From contig JAFAGC010000027.1 in the NCBI GenBank assembly GCA_023423065.1, forward strand, positions 1 through 58,703: a stretch of 58,703 nucleotides of DNA. Reading direction: 5' to 3'. Both the position numbers and the translations under genes were made by a program. Positions 42,303 to 50,734 of this stretch are shown piece after piece (within the stretch, counting starts at the first letter, position 1; every line of letters begins with the position of its first letter). Under the pieces are notes generated by a model. The model searched no databases, had not been told where the DNA came from, and saw nothing but the letters and a program-made list of their open reading frames with translations. The DNA is from Pseudomonadota bacterium. Lineage in GTDB: Bacteria > Pseudomonadota > Gammaproteobacteria > Steroidobacterales > Steroidobacteraceae.

Positions 42303-44371
42303 AACGCGACAGCCTCGGATGGTGGCTCGCAGCCAGCAACGTGGTGATCGTGCTGCTGGTCGCCTTGGGCCTGTCGTATTTCGCGATCGACATGCTGCGC
42401 GGCCTCGCCGACAGCCAGCAGAAGCTGCACGTGCAGCTCGCCGGCGCGAACGCGCGCGAAGAGATCACGCGCATGGCCGAGGACACGTTGACGAGCGCGC
42501 GTGTGCTGGCCGAGCGTCCGCCGCTGCGCCGGCTGATCGCGGAGCCGGGCCGCCAGGGACTCACCCCGTTCCTGCGGCGTTTCTGCGAAACCAGCGAGCT
42601 CGATGCCTGCGCCGTGCTCGACGGCGCGACCGTGATCGCATCCACCGGGGTCGAGCTGCCGTGGGCGCAGCTGCACGCGGTCGCCGCGGAGCAGGGCGAT
42701 CGTTTCATGGCGGTTCCGCCCGGCACCGAGTATTCCGTGATCGGAGCGATCGCAAGTCTGCCCGCGCAGTACACCTCGTTCAGCGTCGTGGTCGTGCACC
42801 TGCTCGACGACGAGCTCGCGGAAGTGCTGTCCAAGCACAGCGGCCTGCCGGTGAGGATCATCAACTACCGCACGTTCAACTCGCTGCCCGAGAACGAGTT
42901 CACCTCGCTGCACTCGCAGGCGTTGTCGGACGGACGCTTCTCGGTCCAGCGCATCGATCCGCTGGGGTTGTACGCGTCGAGCTTCCCGGTCTTCTCGGGC
43001 AACGGCGAGGGCATCGCGCTGATCGAAACGCGCGCCTCGGCGGCCGAGACCGATAAATCGGTGAGTGCGCTCGTGTGGCGCTTCATCTTCACGGCCATTG
43101 TCTTCGCGCTGCTCGCGCTCATCGCCGGCATCCTCCTGGGCCGGCGCATCATCAAGCCCACCGAGGCGTTGACCGATGCGGCCGTGAGGTTGGGGCAGGG
43201 CGATTTCGCGACGTCGATCCCGACCGCGGGCCCGGCCGAGATCGGTCAGCTTGCGCGCACGATGGACGACATGCGTCGCAATCTCGTGGACCTCAACTCG
43301 GAGCTGCGCAGCCGCGAGGCCGAGGCGCAGGTGGTGCTCGAGGCGATCGTCGAAGGCGTATACGCCGTCGACCAGGAACGCAACATCCGCTACCTGAATC
43401 CGCAGGCCGCGCGGCTGCTCGGCATCGAGCCGAGCGAGGCGATCGGCAAGTTCTGCGGCGACGTGCTCAAGCCCTGTGGCCTGGATGGCAAGCCCGACGG
43501 CCCGCGGCCCTGCAAGACCACGGCGTGCCCGATCCTGCGTGCGCGGCAGGCCGGCAGCGCGCAATCCGTCGAGCAGTTGCAGACGCGCAGCGGCAATCGC
43601 CAGACGGTGATCACGAGCTCGCGCATCGTGAACGGCATGCAAGTGCAGGTCATGCGCGACGAGACCGAGATGGAGGGCGTGCGCCGCGCGCGCGACACCG
43701 TGCTCGCGAACGTCAGCCACGAATTCCGTACGCCGCTCGCGGCGCAGCTCGCGTCGATCGAGTTGTTGCGCGAAGGCCTGGCTACCAAGTCCCCGGCCGA
43801 ACTCACCGAACTCGTGCTGTCGCTCGAGCGCGGCACGCTGCGGCTCACGCGGCTCATCGACAACCTGCTCGAAAGCGTGCGCATAGAGTCGGGCCAGCTC
43901 GACGTGCGGCGGCAGACCATCGATCTCGTCGACGTCATCGAGGATGCCCGTGTGCTCATCGAGGCGCTGGTGCGCCAGCGTCATCAAACGCTCGAAGTGG
44001 ACATTCCCGAAGGGCTCACCGTGCAGGGAGATGCGCCGCGTCTCACGCAGGTGTTCGTGAACCTGCTCGCCAACGCGAGCAAGTTCGCGCCGGAAGGCAC
44101 CGCGGTGCGGGTGGGCGCACGGGTGCAGGACCAGCACGTGAACGCGTGGGTGGAAGACCAGGGGCCCGGCGTTCCCGAGAGTGATGCGCTCAACATCTTC
44201 GAACGCTTCAAGCGCGGCGGCACGCAGGAACCGGAGCCGGGCGGCCTCGGACTCGGGCTGTGGATCTCGCGCTCGATCGTCGAGCGTCACGGGGGCACAT
44301 TGAGCACCTCGCGTACCGCGGAGGGATTCACCCGCTTCACGCTCACGCTGCCCGTCGAGTCGCCGGAATGA
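42299..44371 (+). CDS. Sensor histidine kinase coupled to the sulfate transporter operon
   Basis: A 690-residue kinase. A span lies at about 10-30, then a periplasmic sensor of about 225 residues, a second span at about 258-282 and a HAMP. A PAS domain (about 340-455) carries four cysteines, C386, C393, C405 and C410, in the pattern C-x6-C-x11-C-x4-C. The HisKA is ANVSHEFRTPLAA with H474, and the ATPase has NLLANASKFAPEG, DQGPGVPES and GGLGLGLWISRSIVE. Cys-bearing PAS loops of this type occur in other kinases; here they could bind a metal or report redox state. Four-base overlaps with cysW and with the response regulator tie it to sulfate uptake. It may sense sulfate occupancy or sulfur status; the ligand is not proven by sequence. 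Confidence 0.9.
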   Translation: MKRDSLGWWLAASNVVIVLLVALGLSYFAIDMLRGLADSQQKLHVQLAGANAREEITRMAEDTLTSARVLAERPPLRRLIAEPGRQGLTPFLRRFCETSELDACAVLDGATVIASTGVELPWAQLHAVAAEQGDRFMAVPPGTEYSVIGAIASLPAQYTSFSVVVVHLLDDELAEVLSKHSGLPVRIINYRTFNSLPENEFTSLHSQALSDGRFSVQRIDPLGLYASSFPVFSGNGEGIALIETRASAAETDKSVSALVWRFIFTAIVFALLALIAGILLGRRIIKPTEALTDAAVRLGQGDFATSIPTAGPAEIGQLARTMDDMRRNLVDLNSELRSREAEAQVVLEAIVEGVYAVDQERNIRYLNPQAARLLGIEPSEAIGKFCGDVLKPCGLDGKPDGPRPCKTTACPILRARQAGSAQSVEQLQTRSGNRQTVITSSRIVNGMQVQVMRDETEMEGVRRARDTVLANVSHEFRTPLAAQLASIELLREGLATKSPAELTELVLSLERGTLRLTRLIDNLLESVRIESGQLDVRRQTIDLVDVIEDARVLIEALVRQRHQTLEVDIPEGLTVQGDAPRLTQVFVNLLANASKFAPEGTAVRVGARVQDQHVNAWVEDQGPGVPESDALNIFERFKRGGTQEPEPGGLGLGLWISRSIVERHGGTLSTSRTAEGFTRFTLTLPVESPE

Positions 44372-45045
44372 AGATTCTGGTCGCCGACGACGATCTGGAT
44401 CTGCTCGGACTCGTGGCCTACTCGCTGTCGCAGGCGGGGTACCTGGTGGTGAAAGCCAGCGACGGCCCGGGCGCGCTCGCGACGTTCGATGCCGAGTCGC
44501 CCGATCTCGTGATCCTCGACATCAACATGCCGGGCACCTCGGGATTCGACGTATGCACGGCGATCCGGGCGCGCGGCGACGTGCCCGTCATGATGCTGAC
44601 GGCGCGCGGCGAGGAACAGGATCTCGTCAAGGCGCTCGACCTTGGCGCGGACGACTACCTGACGAAACCCTTCAGTCCCAAGACGCTGCTCGCGCGCGTC
44701 AAGGCGCTGCTGCGCCGCGCGAGCGCGGATCGCGCGCACGCGCCCCTCGCGGCCGGGCGGGTGACGCTCGACATCGAAAACTACAACGTGCGCATCGGCG
44801 ATGGCGCGCCCATCGCGCTGACCAAGCTCGAGCTGCGGCTGTTGCAGATGCTGCTGGCGCAGGCGGGCCGCGCGGTGAATTCGGACCGGCTGCTCGTGCA
44901 GGTGTGGGGACATCGGGGCTCCGGCGACCGGCAGCTGCTCAAACAGCTCGTGCACCGCCTCCGTCACAAAATTGAGGCAAATCCCGCTGTTCCACAATTG
45001 CTGCAGACGGCAGCGCCTTCCGGTTACAAGCTCGTCGTGGAATAG
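44368..45045 (+). CDS. OmpR-family response regulator
   Basis: The start is ATG 44368, overlapping the kinase stop by 4 bases; the upstream frame is a shadow. The 225-residue product has a receiver domain with acidic DDD at 8-10, phosphoacceptor Asp in LVILDINMPG, Thr in LTARG and Lys in LTKPFSP. A winged-helix OmpR/PhoB DNA-binding domain follows (TKLELRLLQMLLAQAGRAVNSDRLLVQVWG, RHKIEANP, GYKLVVE). It is the obvious partner of the preceding kinase, with the sulfate transporter genes and the downstream sbp gene as likely targets. Confidence 0.93.
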   Translation: MKILVADDDLDLLGLVAYSLSQAGYLVVKASDGPGALATFDAESPDLVILDINMPGTSGFDVCTAIRARGDVPVMMLTARGEEQDLVKALDLGADDYLTKPFSPKTLLARVKALLRRASADRAHAPLAAGRVTLDIENYNVRIGDGAPIALTKLELRLLQMLLAQAGRAVNSDRLLVQVWGHRGSGDRQLLKQLVHRLRHKIEANPAVPQLLQTAAPSGYKLVVE

Positions 45046-45259
45046 TTAGTGTCTGCGAGACGTTGGAGCGCACGCGGGAGAGGGTGTCGTTGATAGTTGG
45101 GATCCGCGCGCGCGGCGCTCAACGGTTGATTCGACGCTCGTTGGCTCGACCGTCAAATGGCAATTCGACGGTCTCGAGCTGGAACCTTCGACAAACGGTG
45201 ATCGCTTCAGGCGGCTTCCGTCACGCCGCGGGCGCCCGACCTGATAGGCTTGCGGCTCC

Positions 45260-46300
45260 ATGAACATGAGAACCGCCATGCGGCTTGGGCCGCTAGTCGC
45301 CACCGCGCTCCTGCTGGCTGCCTGCAACAAGGGCTCTGACAAGGAAGTCGTCCTTCTCAACGTGTCGTACGATCCGACGCGCGAGCTTTACGAGGACATC
45401 AATCCTGCGTTCGCCGCGGAATGGGAAAAGACTCACGGGCAGCGCGTGCGCATCAGCCAGTCGCACGGCGGCTCGGGGCGCCAGGCGCGCGCTGTCATCG
45501 ACGGGCTGCCGGCGGACGTCGTGACGCTTGCGCTGGCCTACGACATCGACGCGATCGCGGAACGTGGCAGGATGCTGCCGCGCAACTGGGAAGAGCGGTT
45601 GCCGTACAACAGCGCGCCGTATGTATCGACCATCGTTTTTCTCGTGCGCGCCGGGAATCCCAAGAACATCCGCGACTGGGGCGACCTGATCCGCGAAGAC
45701 GTGCAGGTGGTCACGCCGAACCCGAAGACTTCCGGTGGCGCGCGCTGGAACTACCTCGCCGCGTGGGCGTGGGCCGAGGCGCAACCCGGCGGCACGGAAG
45801 AAACCGCGCGCGAGTTCGTGCGCAGGTTGTATCGCAACGTGCCGGTGCTCGACACGGGCGCGCGCGGTTCGCTGACGACTTTCGCCCAGCGCGAGATCGG
45901 CGACGTCGCGATTTCCTGGGAGAACGAGGCGCACCTCGCGCTGCGCGAAATGGGCCGCGACAAGCTGGAGATCGTGGTGCCGTCGGTCAGCGTGCTCGCG
46001 GAGCCCTCGGTCGCGGTGGTCGATCGCGTGGTGCTGCGGCGGGGAACGCGCGCGGTCGCGCAGGCTTATCTCGAGTTCCTCTACACGCCCGAGGGACAGG
46101 AGATCGCAGCCCGGAATTTCTATCGCCCGCGCGACCAGGCTGTCGCGGCGAAATACGCCGACCAGTTCGCCGACCTGAAGCTGGTCGATATCGATCACTT
46201 CGGCGGCTGGAAGGTCGTGCACCAGGCGCACTTCGCGACCGGCGGTATCTTCGACCAGATCACCGCCGACGGCGTATCGGCGAAGCGCGACGGATCCTGA
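45260..46300 (+). CDS. sbp: Sulfate-binding protein, lipoprotein form
   Basis: A 346-residue substrate-binding protein with a lipoprotein signal: lipobox LAAC, Cys22. Sulfate-binding family blocks are present: NVSYDPTRELYEDINPAF, QSHGGSGRQARAV, TPNPKTSGGARWNYLAAW, SWENEAHLAL and FYRPRDQAVAAKYADQF. It is lipid-anchored, unlike the soluble paralogue at 49697-50716, with which it shares most motifs. It lies 214 bases after the response regulator, same strand, so it may have its own promoter. It delivers sulfate to CysTWA. Confidence 0.93.
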   Translation: MNMRTAMRLGPLVATALLLAACNKGSDKEVVLLNVSYDPTRELYEDINPAFAAEWEKTHGQRVRISQSHGGSGRQARAVIDGLPADVVTLALAYDIDAIAERGRMLPRNWEERLPYNSAPYVSTIVFLVRAGNPKNIRDWGDLIREDVQVVTPNPKTSGGARWNYLAAWAWAEAQPGGTEETAREFVRRLYRNVPVLDTGARGSLTTFAQREIGDVAISWENEAHLALREMGRDKLEIVVPSVSVLAEPSVAVVDRVVLRRGTRAVAQAYLEFLYTPEGQEIAARNFYRPRDQAVAAKYADQFADLKLVDIDHFGGWKVVHQAHFATGGIFDQITADGVSAKRDGS

Positions 46301-46483
46301 CGCCGGATCGTTGGTGTAGTCAGCCGGCGGCCCTTTCGCGTTCGTGCGAGCGCTCGTCCGATGCAGTATCCGCAGTGCGCGGTCACGCCGTCCATGCTGG
46401 AAAGGTTTGAAATCGGTCATGACTCGCGCGGCCCAGAACTTTTTGCCGCGATCCGCGACCAAGACGTGGTCGACTGAAACCCG

Positions 46484-46511
46484 CGCGTAACGAGAACCGC
46501 GTAACGAGAAC
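46484..46511 (+). repeat. Tandem 14-base direct repeat before the MDR oxidoreductase gene
   Basis: The unit CGCGTAACGAGAAC occurs twice in a row, immediately before the GAGGAG ribosome site of the next gene. It may be a small duplication or paired regulatory half-sites. Confidence 0.5.
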
Positions 46512-46524
46512 GAGGAGTCACCGC

Positions 46525-47505
46525 ATGCGTTCGACATTGCCGGCCGGCTTGGCGCTGATGCTGAGTTTTGTGGGCTCCGCCGCGGCGGCACCGGAGAAAA
46601 TGCGCGCGGTGGAGATTCGCCAGAGCGGGGCGCTCACCGTGGAAACCCGGCCCGTTCCCAGCCCCGGACCCGGCGAGGTGCTCGTCAAGGTACGCGCCGC
46701 CGGGGTCAATCCGGCCGACTGGAAAAGCGCGCGGCGACGCGCGGGGCTGGTCGCGGGCACGGACGTATCCGGAACCATCGACACGCTGGGCGAAGGCGTC
46801 ACCGGCTGGAAGGTCGGGGATCCGGTACTGGGATTCGCGCGCAACAGCGGTAGTTATGCCGAGTACGCCATCGTTCCGGTGAATTCACTGGGCCGGAAGC
46901 CGAAGTCACTGTCGTTCGAGGAAGCCGCGGGCATTCCGATCGCGGCCGAAACAGCTTATCGCTCGCTGCACGAGACGGCGCGGATCTCGCGCGGCCAGAC
47001 GGTGCTCATACATGGCGCCGCGGGTGGAGTGGGATCCGCGGCCGTGCAGATCGCCAAGGCCGCGGGCGCGCGTGTCATCGGCACGGCATCGCCCGGCAAC
47101 CATGAATTCCTGCGCTCGCTCGGCGCGGACCAGGTCATCGATTATCGAAGCCAGCGTTTCGAGGATGTCGTAAGGAGCGTCGACGTCGTGCTGAACACCG
47201 CGAATGCGGAAACGAACATGCGCTCGATCGCGGTGGTGAAGCCGGGCGGTGTGCTGGTTTCCGTCGTCGGTCCGCCCAATGCCATCGCATGTGCGGCCGC
47301 GAACATCCGCTGTGGCCGGCCCGACCGCGAAACCGGTGCGAGCGTCGCCGACATCCTCGCGCGCGTCGCGGATCTCGTCGACGCCGGCAAGCTCAAGGTC
47401 CCGGTCCAGGAAGTGTTTTCGATGGAAGATGCAGGAAAGGCCTGGAACATCTCGCGTTCGGGTCACGCGCGCGGCAAGCTCATCGTGAGGGTGCGCGCGC
47501 CCTGA
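46525..47505 (+). CDS. Exported MDR-family NAD(P)-dependent oxidoreductase
   Basis: A 326-residue medium-chain dehydrogenase/quinone-oxidoreductase-like protein. After a signal-like N-terminus (MRSTLPAGLALMLSFVGSAA, predicted cleavage after AAA near residue 22) comes the GroES-like domain (GEVLVKVRAAGVNPADWK, AGTDVSGTID). The Rossmann domain follows, with VLIHGAAGGVGSAAVQIAKAAGARVIG, and the closing block KLIVRVRAP. No zinc-ligand Cys cluster is evident. GAGGAG precedes the ATG by 6 bases. Export is unexpected, since the NAD(P) cofactor is cytoplasmic. The hydrophobic leader may instead be a membrane tether. Confidence 0.85.
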   Translation: MRSTLPAGLALMLSFVGSAAAAPEKMRAVEIRQSGALTVETRPVPSPGPGEVLVKVRAAGVNPADWKSARRRAGLVAGTDVSGTIDTLGEGVTGWKVGDPVLGFARNSGSYAEYAIVPVNSLGRKPKSLSFEEAAGIPIAAETAYRSLHETARISRGQTVLIHGAAGGVGSAAVQIAKAAGARVIGTASPGNHEFLRSLGADQVIDYRSQRFEDVVRSVDVVLNTANAETNMRSIAVVKPGGVLVSVVGPPNAIACAAANIRCGRPDRETGASVADILARVADLVDAGKLKVPVQEVFSMEDAGKAWNISRSGHARGKLIVRVRAP

Positions 47506-47558
47506 AGCGCGGGGTCGCGGTATCCGGCTTCGAGTGAGTATCCGATACCCTATGCGTC

Positions 47559-48506
47559 ATGGAGACGCAGACCGCGCCGGATCCGCATCACTGCCAGAGC
47601 CCGCGCTTCGATACCGGTAACCCGCTCGCGGAGCGGGGAATCCGACGCGCGCTGTGGCTGACGATCGTCATGATGGTCGTCGAGATCGCGGGCGGCTGGT
47701 GGTACAACTCGATGGCCGTGCTGGCCGATGGCTGGCACATGAGTTCGCATGCGCTGGCGCTCGGGCTTTCCGCGTTCGCGTATTCGTTCGCGCGCAACCA
47801 GGCCGGCCATCGGCGGTACGCGTTCGGGACGTGGAAGGTCGAGATCCTGGCCGGGTACACGAGCGCGATCTTCCTGCTCGGCATCGCGGCGCTCATGGTT
47901 TTCCAGTCCGTCGAGCGGCTCATCCGGCCGCAGACGATCCACTACACCGAGGCCATGGTGATCGCGGCGGTCGGGCTCGCGGTCAATCTCATCTGCGCGT
48001 GGTGGCTCAAGGACAGTCATGGTCACTCGCATGACCATGGTGATGCGCATGCGCACGAACATGATCGCGGCGGCAAGGCTCACGTCGACCTCAACGTGAG
48101 GTCGGCATACATGCACGTGCTCGCCGATGCGGCGACGTCGGTGCTGGCGCTGATCGCGCTCGCGGGCGGACTCTATTTCGGCGTGGTGTGGCTGGATCCC
48201 CTGATGGGACTGGTGGGCGCGGCGCTGGTGTCGGTGTGGGCCTGGGGCCTGGTGCGCGACTCGAGCCGCATCCTGCTCGACGCCGAAATGGATGCGCCCG
48301 TCGTCGCCGAAATCCGCGACGCGATCGAGAAAGGACCGATCCCGGCGCGTATCACCGACCTGCACGTGTGGCGCGTGGGCCGCGCGCAATACGCCGTGGT
48401 CGCGACCGTGACCACTCCATCCAATGAGTCGGGCGAATACTTCCGCCGCGCACTCGCCGTGCACGAAGAGCTCGTGCACGTGACCGTCGAAGTCGACCGT
48501 AGCTGA
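47559..48506 (+). CDS. CDF-family metal cation exporter (DmeF/CzcD-like)
   Basis: A 315-residue cation diffusion facilitator with six spans. Metal-binding blocks are LADGWHMSSHALALG in span 2 and MHVLADAATSVLALIAL in span 5, and a His-rich loop between spans 4 and 5 (GHSHDHGDAHAHEHD) supplies extra ligands. A C-terminal cytoplasmic domain contains ITDLHVWRVG. The GWHMSSHA form is closest in my reading to DmeF-type cobalt/nickel/zinc exporters. It exports divalent metal in exchange for protons. It ends against an inverted repeat that separates it from cysB. Confidence 0.9.
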   Translation: METQTAPDPHHCQSPRFDTGNPLAERGIRRALWLTIVMMVVEIAGGWWYNSMAVLADGWHMSSHALALGLSAFAYSFARNQAGHRRYAFGTWKVEILAGYTSAIFLLGIAALMVFQSVERLIRPQTIHYTEAMVIAAVGLAVNLICAWWLKDSHGHSHDHGDAHAHEHDRGGKAHVDLNVRSAYMHVLADAATSVLALIALAGGLYFGVVWLDPLMGLVGAALVSVWAWGLVRDSSRILLDAEMDAPVVAEIRDAIEKGPIPARITDLHVWRVGRAQYAVVATVTTPSNESGEYFRRALAVHEELVHVTVEVDRS

Positions 48507-48507
48507 C

Positions 48508-48548
48508 TTTTACCGGATTCCGGTGCCAGGCACCGGACCCCGGTAAAA
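48508..48548. repeat. Palindromic REP-like element with GTGCCAGGCAC core
   Basis: A 41-base near-palindrome centred on 48528: outer arms TTTTACCGG / CCGGTAAAA and inner arms TCCGGTGCC / GGCACCGGA, with two mismatched positions. It fills the whole gap between two convergent genes. The run order (T left, A right) is opposite to a normal terminator. It shares the core GTGCCAGGCACCG with the larger repeat at 52274-52380. Confidence 0.65.
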
Positions 48549-48549
48549 C

Positions 48550-49527
48550 TCAGCGGTAGTAGGGGATCTTCACGCCGGCGAATTCGCGGTCGACGGCTTC
48601 CTGCGACTCCGCGCGCTCGGCGGCATGGACCTGCCGCGCGGTCAGATGCGGCGCGAACATCTGCAGGAAGTCGTACATGTAGCCGCGCAGCAGCACGCCG
48701 CGGCGGAATCCCGCCCAGGTCGTGTGCACCGGGAAGAGGTGCGAGGCATCGCGCACCTTGAGATCGGCATCCTCGGCGCCGTCGATCGCGACGTTCGCGA
48801 TGATCCCGACGCCGAGGCCCTCGCGCACGTACTTCTTGATGACGTCCGAGTCCCAGGCCGTCAGCGCCACGGTGGGCGTGAGGCCTTCGTCGGCGAACAG
48901 TTCCATCAACGACGACGGACCGCTGAAGCTGAATGAATAGGTGATCAGCGGATATCGCGCCAGGTCGGCGAATGACGGCCTGTTCACGTCCGCGAGCGGA
49001 TGTCCCTCCGGCACGATGATCGTCCGGTGCCAGCGATAGCAGGGCATGCGCACGAGTCCCGCGAACACCGGGCTCGAGCCGGTCGCGATCGCGAAGTCGA
49101 TGCGGTCGGTCGCCGCGAGATCCGCGATCTGCTCGGAATTGCCCTGGTGCAGGTGCAATCGCACCTTCGGGTATTTCTCGCGGAACTGCTTGAGCACGGG
49201 CGGCAGTACGTAGCGCGCCTGCGTGTGTGTGGTCGCGATCGACAACGCGCCCGCGTCGTCCTTGCGCAGGTCCGCCGCGAGCGCCTTGATGCTGCGCGCC
49301 TGGCGCACGATCTGCGAGGCGCGGTCGATGACCCTGGCGCCCGCATCCGTGGGCCGGATCAGCGCACGGCCCTTGCGTTCGAAGAGCTGGAATCCCAGCT
49401 CGTCCTCGAGTTGCTTCAACTGTTTGCTCACGCCCGGTTGCGCGGCGTGCAGCGTGCGTGCGGCCTGCGTGATGTTGAGATCGTTTTCAGCCACGGCCAC
49501 GAGGTATCGCAGCTGTATGAGCTTCAT
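48550..49527 (-). CDS. cysB: LysR-type sulfur regulator CysB
   Basis: A 325-residue LysR protein. The N-terminal helix-turn-helix (MKLIQLRYLVAVAENDLNITQAARTL in pieces, QPGVSKQLKQLEDELG) and the effector domain (ATTHTQARYVLPPVLKQFREKYP, TYSFSFSGPSSLMELF, AWDSDVIKKYVREGLGVGII) are highly characteristic of CysB. It senses O-acetylserine/N-acetylserine and activates sulfate uptake and assimilation genes. It follows sbp on the same strand with a 169-base gap, so it is placed to control both sulfate gene sets of the window. Confidence 0.95.
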   Translation of the reverse strand: MKLIQLRYLVAVAENDLNITQAARTLHAAQPGVSKQLKQLEDELGFQLFERKGRALIRPTDAGARVIDRASQIVRQARSIKALAADLRKDDAGALSIATTHTQARYVLPPVLKQFREKYPKVRLHLHQGNSEQIADLAATDRIDFAIATGSSPVFAGLVRMPCYRWHRTIIVPEGHPLADVNRPSFADLARYPLITYSFSFSGPSSLMELFADEGLTPTVALTAWDSDVIKKYVREGLGVGIIANVAIDGAEDADLKVRDASHLFPVHTTWAGFRRGVLLRGYMYDFLQMFAPHLTARQVHAAERAESQEAVDREFAGVKIPYYR

Positions 49528-49563
49528 GGGGCGGAGCGAGTCCCTGTCTGGTGGGCCATCGAA

Positions 49564-49613
49564 GACGGCGAGGGCGAAATCGTCGAGGGGGGCAATTCAT
49601 TCCCCTCGCCGTC
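49564..49613. repeat. Inverted repeat between sbp and cysB
   Basis: GACGGCGAGGG at 49564-49574 and its exact complement CCCTCGCCGTC at 49603-49613 are separated by 28 bases, in the gap downstream of sbp and upstream of cysB. It could be a transcript-stabilising hairpin or a regulator site. There is no T-run to make it a standard terminator. Confidence 0.45.
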
Positions 49614-49696
49614 TCCGCGAGCCCGAATCGAGAGGGTACGCGGCGTCCTGCTTCGTACCCACTAACTATTTGCCATGCGTCCATGCCGGATCGGCA

Positions 49697-50716
49697 TCAC
49701 TGCGCGTAGATCTGGTCGAATACTCCGCCATCACCGAAGTGTTCCTTCTGCGCCTTGGCCCATCCGCCGAAATCCTTGATGGTCACGAGCTCGAGCTTCG
49801 GGAACAGCTCCTGGTGACGCGCGGCCACCTGCGGGTCGCGCGGGCGGTAGTAGTTGCGCGCCGCGATTTCCTGGCCTTCCGGCGTGTACAGGTACTTGAG
49901 GTATTCCTCGGCCACCGTGCGAGTTCCGCGGCGCAGGACCACCTTGTCGACCACCGCCACCGAAGGCTCGGCGAGAATGCTGATCGACGGGATCACGATC
50001 TCGAACTTGCCGACGCCGAGCTCCTTGGTCGCGAGCCAGGCCTCGTTTTCCCACGAGATGAACACGTCGCCGATGTTGCGCTGGGCGAAGGTCGTGAGCG
50101 CACCGCGCGCGCCCGTGTCGAGCACCGGCACGTTCTTGAACAGTTTGCGCACATACTCCTTCGCCGTGGCCTCGTTGCCGCCCGGCTGCTTGAGCGCCCA
50201 CGCCCAGCCCGCGAGGTAGTTCCAGCGCGCACCGCCCGAGGTCTTCGGATTCGGCGTGACCACGCTGACGCCCGGCTTCACGAGGTCGCCCCAGTCCTTG
50301 ATGTTCTTCGGGTTGCCCTTGCGGACCAGGAAGACAATCGTGGAAGTGTAGGGCGCCGAGTTGTTGGGCAGGCGCTCTTCCCAGTTGACGGGCAGCAGCT
50401 TGCCGTTGGTCGCGATCGCGTCGATGTCGCCCGCGAGCGCGAGCGTCACGACGTCGGCCGCGAGGCCGTCGATCACCGAGCGCGCCTGGCGGCCCGAGCC
50501 GCCGTGCGACTGCCGGATGGTCACGTTGTCGCCCGTCTTCTTCTTCCAGTACTCCGCGAACGCCTTGTTGAAGTCGACGTACAGCTCGCGGGTCGGGTCG
50601 TACGACACGTTGAGCAGGGTGACGTCGGCGGCCTGCGCGGCCGTGCCCGCGCCGCCGATGAATACCGCGCTTGCGATGGCAAGCAGCAGCCGGCGATTCC
50701 AGTTCGGTTGATTCAT
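49697..50716 (-). CDS. sbp: Periplasmic sulfate-binding protein (second copy)
   Basis: The start is ATG 50716 with GGAG upstream; a TTG 15 bases earlier is less likely. The 339-residue product has an ordinary Sec signal (NRRLLLAIASAVFIGGA, cleavage after AQA) and no lipobox. The mature protein has VSYDPTRELYVDFNKAFAEYW, QSHGGSGRQARSVIDGLAAD, TPNPKTSGGARWNYLAGW and SWENEAWLAT. It is strongly similar to the lipoprotein at 45260. It starts 18 bases after the porin stop, so the two are co-transcribed: porin first, binding protein second. Confidence 0.94.
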   Translation of the reverse strand: MNQPNWNRRLLLAIASAVFIGGAGTAAQAADVTLLNVSYDPTRELYVDFNKAFAEYWKKKTGDNVTIRQSHGGSGRQARSVIDGLAADVVTLALAGDIDAIATNGKLLPVNWEERLPNNSAPYTSTIVFLVRKGNPKNIKDWGDLVKPGVSVVTPNPKTSGGARWNYLAGWAWALKQPGGNEATAKEYVRKLFKNVPVLDTGARGALTTFAQRNIGDVFISWENEAWLATKELGVGKFEIVIPSISILAEPSVAVVDKVVLRRGTRTVAEEYLKYLYTPEGQEIAARNYYRPRDPQVAARHQELFPKLELVTIKDFGGWAKAQKEHFGDGGVFDQIYAQ

Positions 50717-50734
50717 GTCCTTGGTCTCCAATGC

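Noticed and set aside
48508..48548. The palindrome between the CDF gene and cysB read as a terminator
   Set aside because: It has T on the left and A on the right, the wrong way round for a U-tract on either transcript; the shared core with another element points to a repeat family.
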